Below are positions 5,968 to 6,378 of a DNA stretch of 6,378 bases, piece by piece. A program made the translations under genes and the position numbers. How positions within the stretch are numbered: position 1 is the first letter of the stretch; each line of letters starts with the position of its first letter. Under the pieces are notes generated by a model. That model was not told the origin of the DNA. It saw only the letters and a list, made by a program, of their open reading frames with translations, and did no database searches. Location: NCBI GenBank assembly GCA_030641695.1, contig DAOWGY010000035.1, positions 1-6,378 of the forward strand, written 5' to 3'. Source of the stretch: Gammaproteobacteria bacterium. Lineage in GTDB: Bacteria > Pseudomonadota > Gammaproteobacteria > Steroidobacterales > Woeseiaceae.

Positions 5968-6378
5968 GTGAAACCGGGTGGTCACAAATGGCTGACGGGC
6001 ATTGCGCTGACACTGCTCGGATCGCTCGCTTTCAGTGCGACAGGCGTCGACACGGATCTCGACGATGCCTGGCAAAAATACGTCACCTCACGGACACACC
6101 TCGAGCCCGCTTATCAATTCCCGCACGCGACCTGCTTCGGCACGGCTGCGTTGCAGCATGACTTGCCCGAGACCTTGCTGCTGGCCGTTGCGCGCGGTGA
6201 AAGCGACTTCGAGGCGACGGCCCGGTCACGTGCCAATGCGCACGGCGTGATGCAGATTCTCTGGCCCGATACCGCGAAACACCTCGGTATCCACCGCTTG
6301 AGCGAGCTCTACGACCCCTGCACCAACATCGATGCCGGTGCACGCTATCTCAAGGAACTGCTCGCACGTTACCAGGGC
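5968..6378 (+). CDS. Exported lytic transglycosylase, SLT family (partial)
   Basis: The first 137 codons are in the window; the gene runs off the right edge. A signal peptide (K2, H6, K7, core 8-22) probably ends near A24. The SLT catalytic domain then begins, with the catalytic Glu as E78 in LLLAVARGESDF, followed by HGVMQILWPDTAKHLG (92-107) and NIDAGARYLKELL (120-132), the usual order of lysozyme-like transglycosylases. These cut glycan strands with formation of 1,6-anhydro-MurNAc. C56 and C118 (in DPCTNI) are placed like the disulfide pair of IagB/VirB1-type enzymes, which open the wall for envelope-spanning machines. The downstream AAYN-type motif lies beyond the end. It starts on GTG one base after the SPOR-like gene, so the two are co-translated. 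The family is clear; the length and any extra domains are unknown. Confidence 0.9.
   Translation, partial: MKPGGHKWLTGIALTLLGSLAFSATGVDTDLDDAWQKYVTSRTHLEPAYQFPHATCFGTAALQHDLPETLLLAVARGESDFEATARSRANAHGVMQILWPDTAKHLGIHRLSELYDPCTNIDAGARYLKELLARYQG

Overview
The window looks like chromosomal DNA of a GC-rich Gram-negative bacterium, most likely a gammaproteobacterium. It carries a FeoA/FeoB pair behind a Fur-like box, a lipoprotein with a clear lipobox, several Sec-type signal peptides, a proton-channel-type inner-membrane pair and a SPOR-like domain. The order and species cannot be fixed from the sequence alone. No tRNA, rRNA, insertion sequence or CRISPR array is visible.

Left part (1-660, minus strand): the first 137 codons of feoB (GTP-binding domain with a clear G1 motif) and a complete feoA. 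feoB starts on a GTG inside the end of feoA, so the two are translationally coupled. The 247 bases to the right of feoA (661-907) hold the control region. A near-consensus Fur box overlaps the -10 of a good leftward promoter. Next to it are an FNR-like match and a 17-bp inverted repeat. No convincing rightward promoter could be picked.

Right part (908-6378, plus strand): seven genes in one direction, with gaps of 37, 13, -4, -4, 10 and 1 bases and good ribosome binding sites, so almost certainly one operon. In order they are: an exported helical protein (285 aa); a cysteine-rich lipoprotein (182 aa); a four-helix inner-membrane protein with the core signature of the MotA/TolQ/ExbB family (213 aa); an ExbD/TolR/MotB-like single-pass protein with a membrane-edge Asp, a long Pro-rich linker and an unrecognised periplasmic domain (289 aa); an exported multidomain protein with six cysteines (514 aa); a single-pass protein with an acidic Pro/Glu-rich linker and a C-terminal SPOR-like domain (180 aa); and an exported SLT-family lytic transglycosylase, cut by the window end, whose cysteine pair recalls the IagB/VirB1 type.

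Taken together, this reads as an envelope-spanning machine that I cannot match to a named system: an ion-driven inner-membrane motor, a periplasmic arm, a peptidoglycan-sensing protein, a peptidoglycan-cutting enzyme, an outer-membrane-directed lipoprotein and two secreted partners. The parts resemble Tol-Pal, TonB-ExbBD and flagellar or gliding stators, but the full composition differs from each. The assignment of motor and peptidoglycan roles rests on motifs seen by eye; the job of the whole assembly is unknown.
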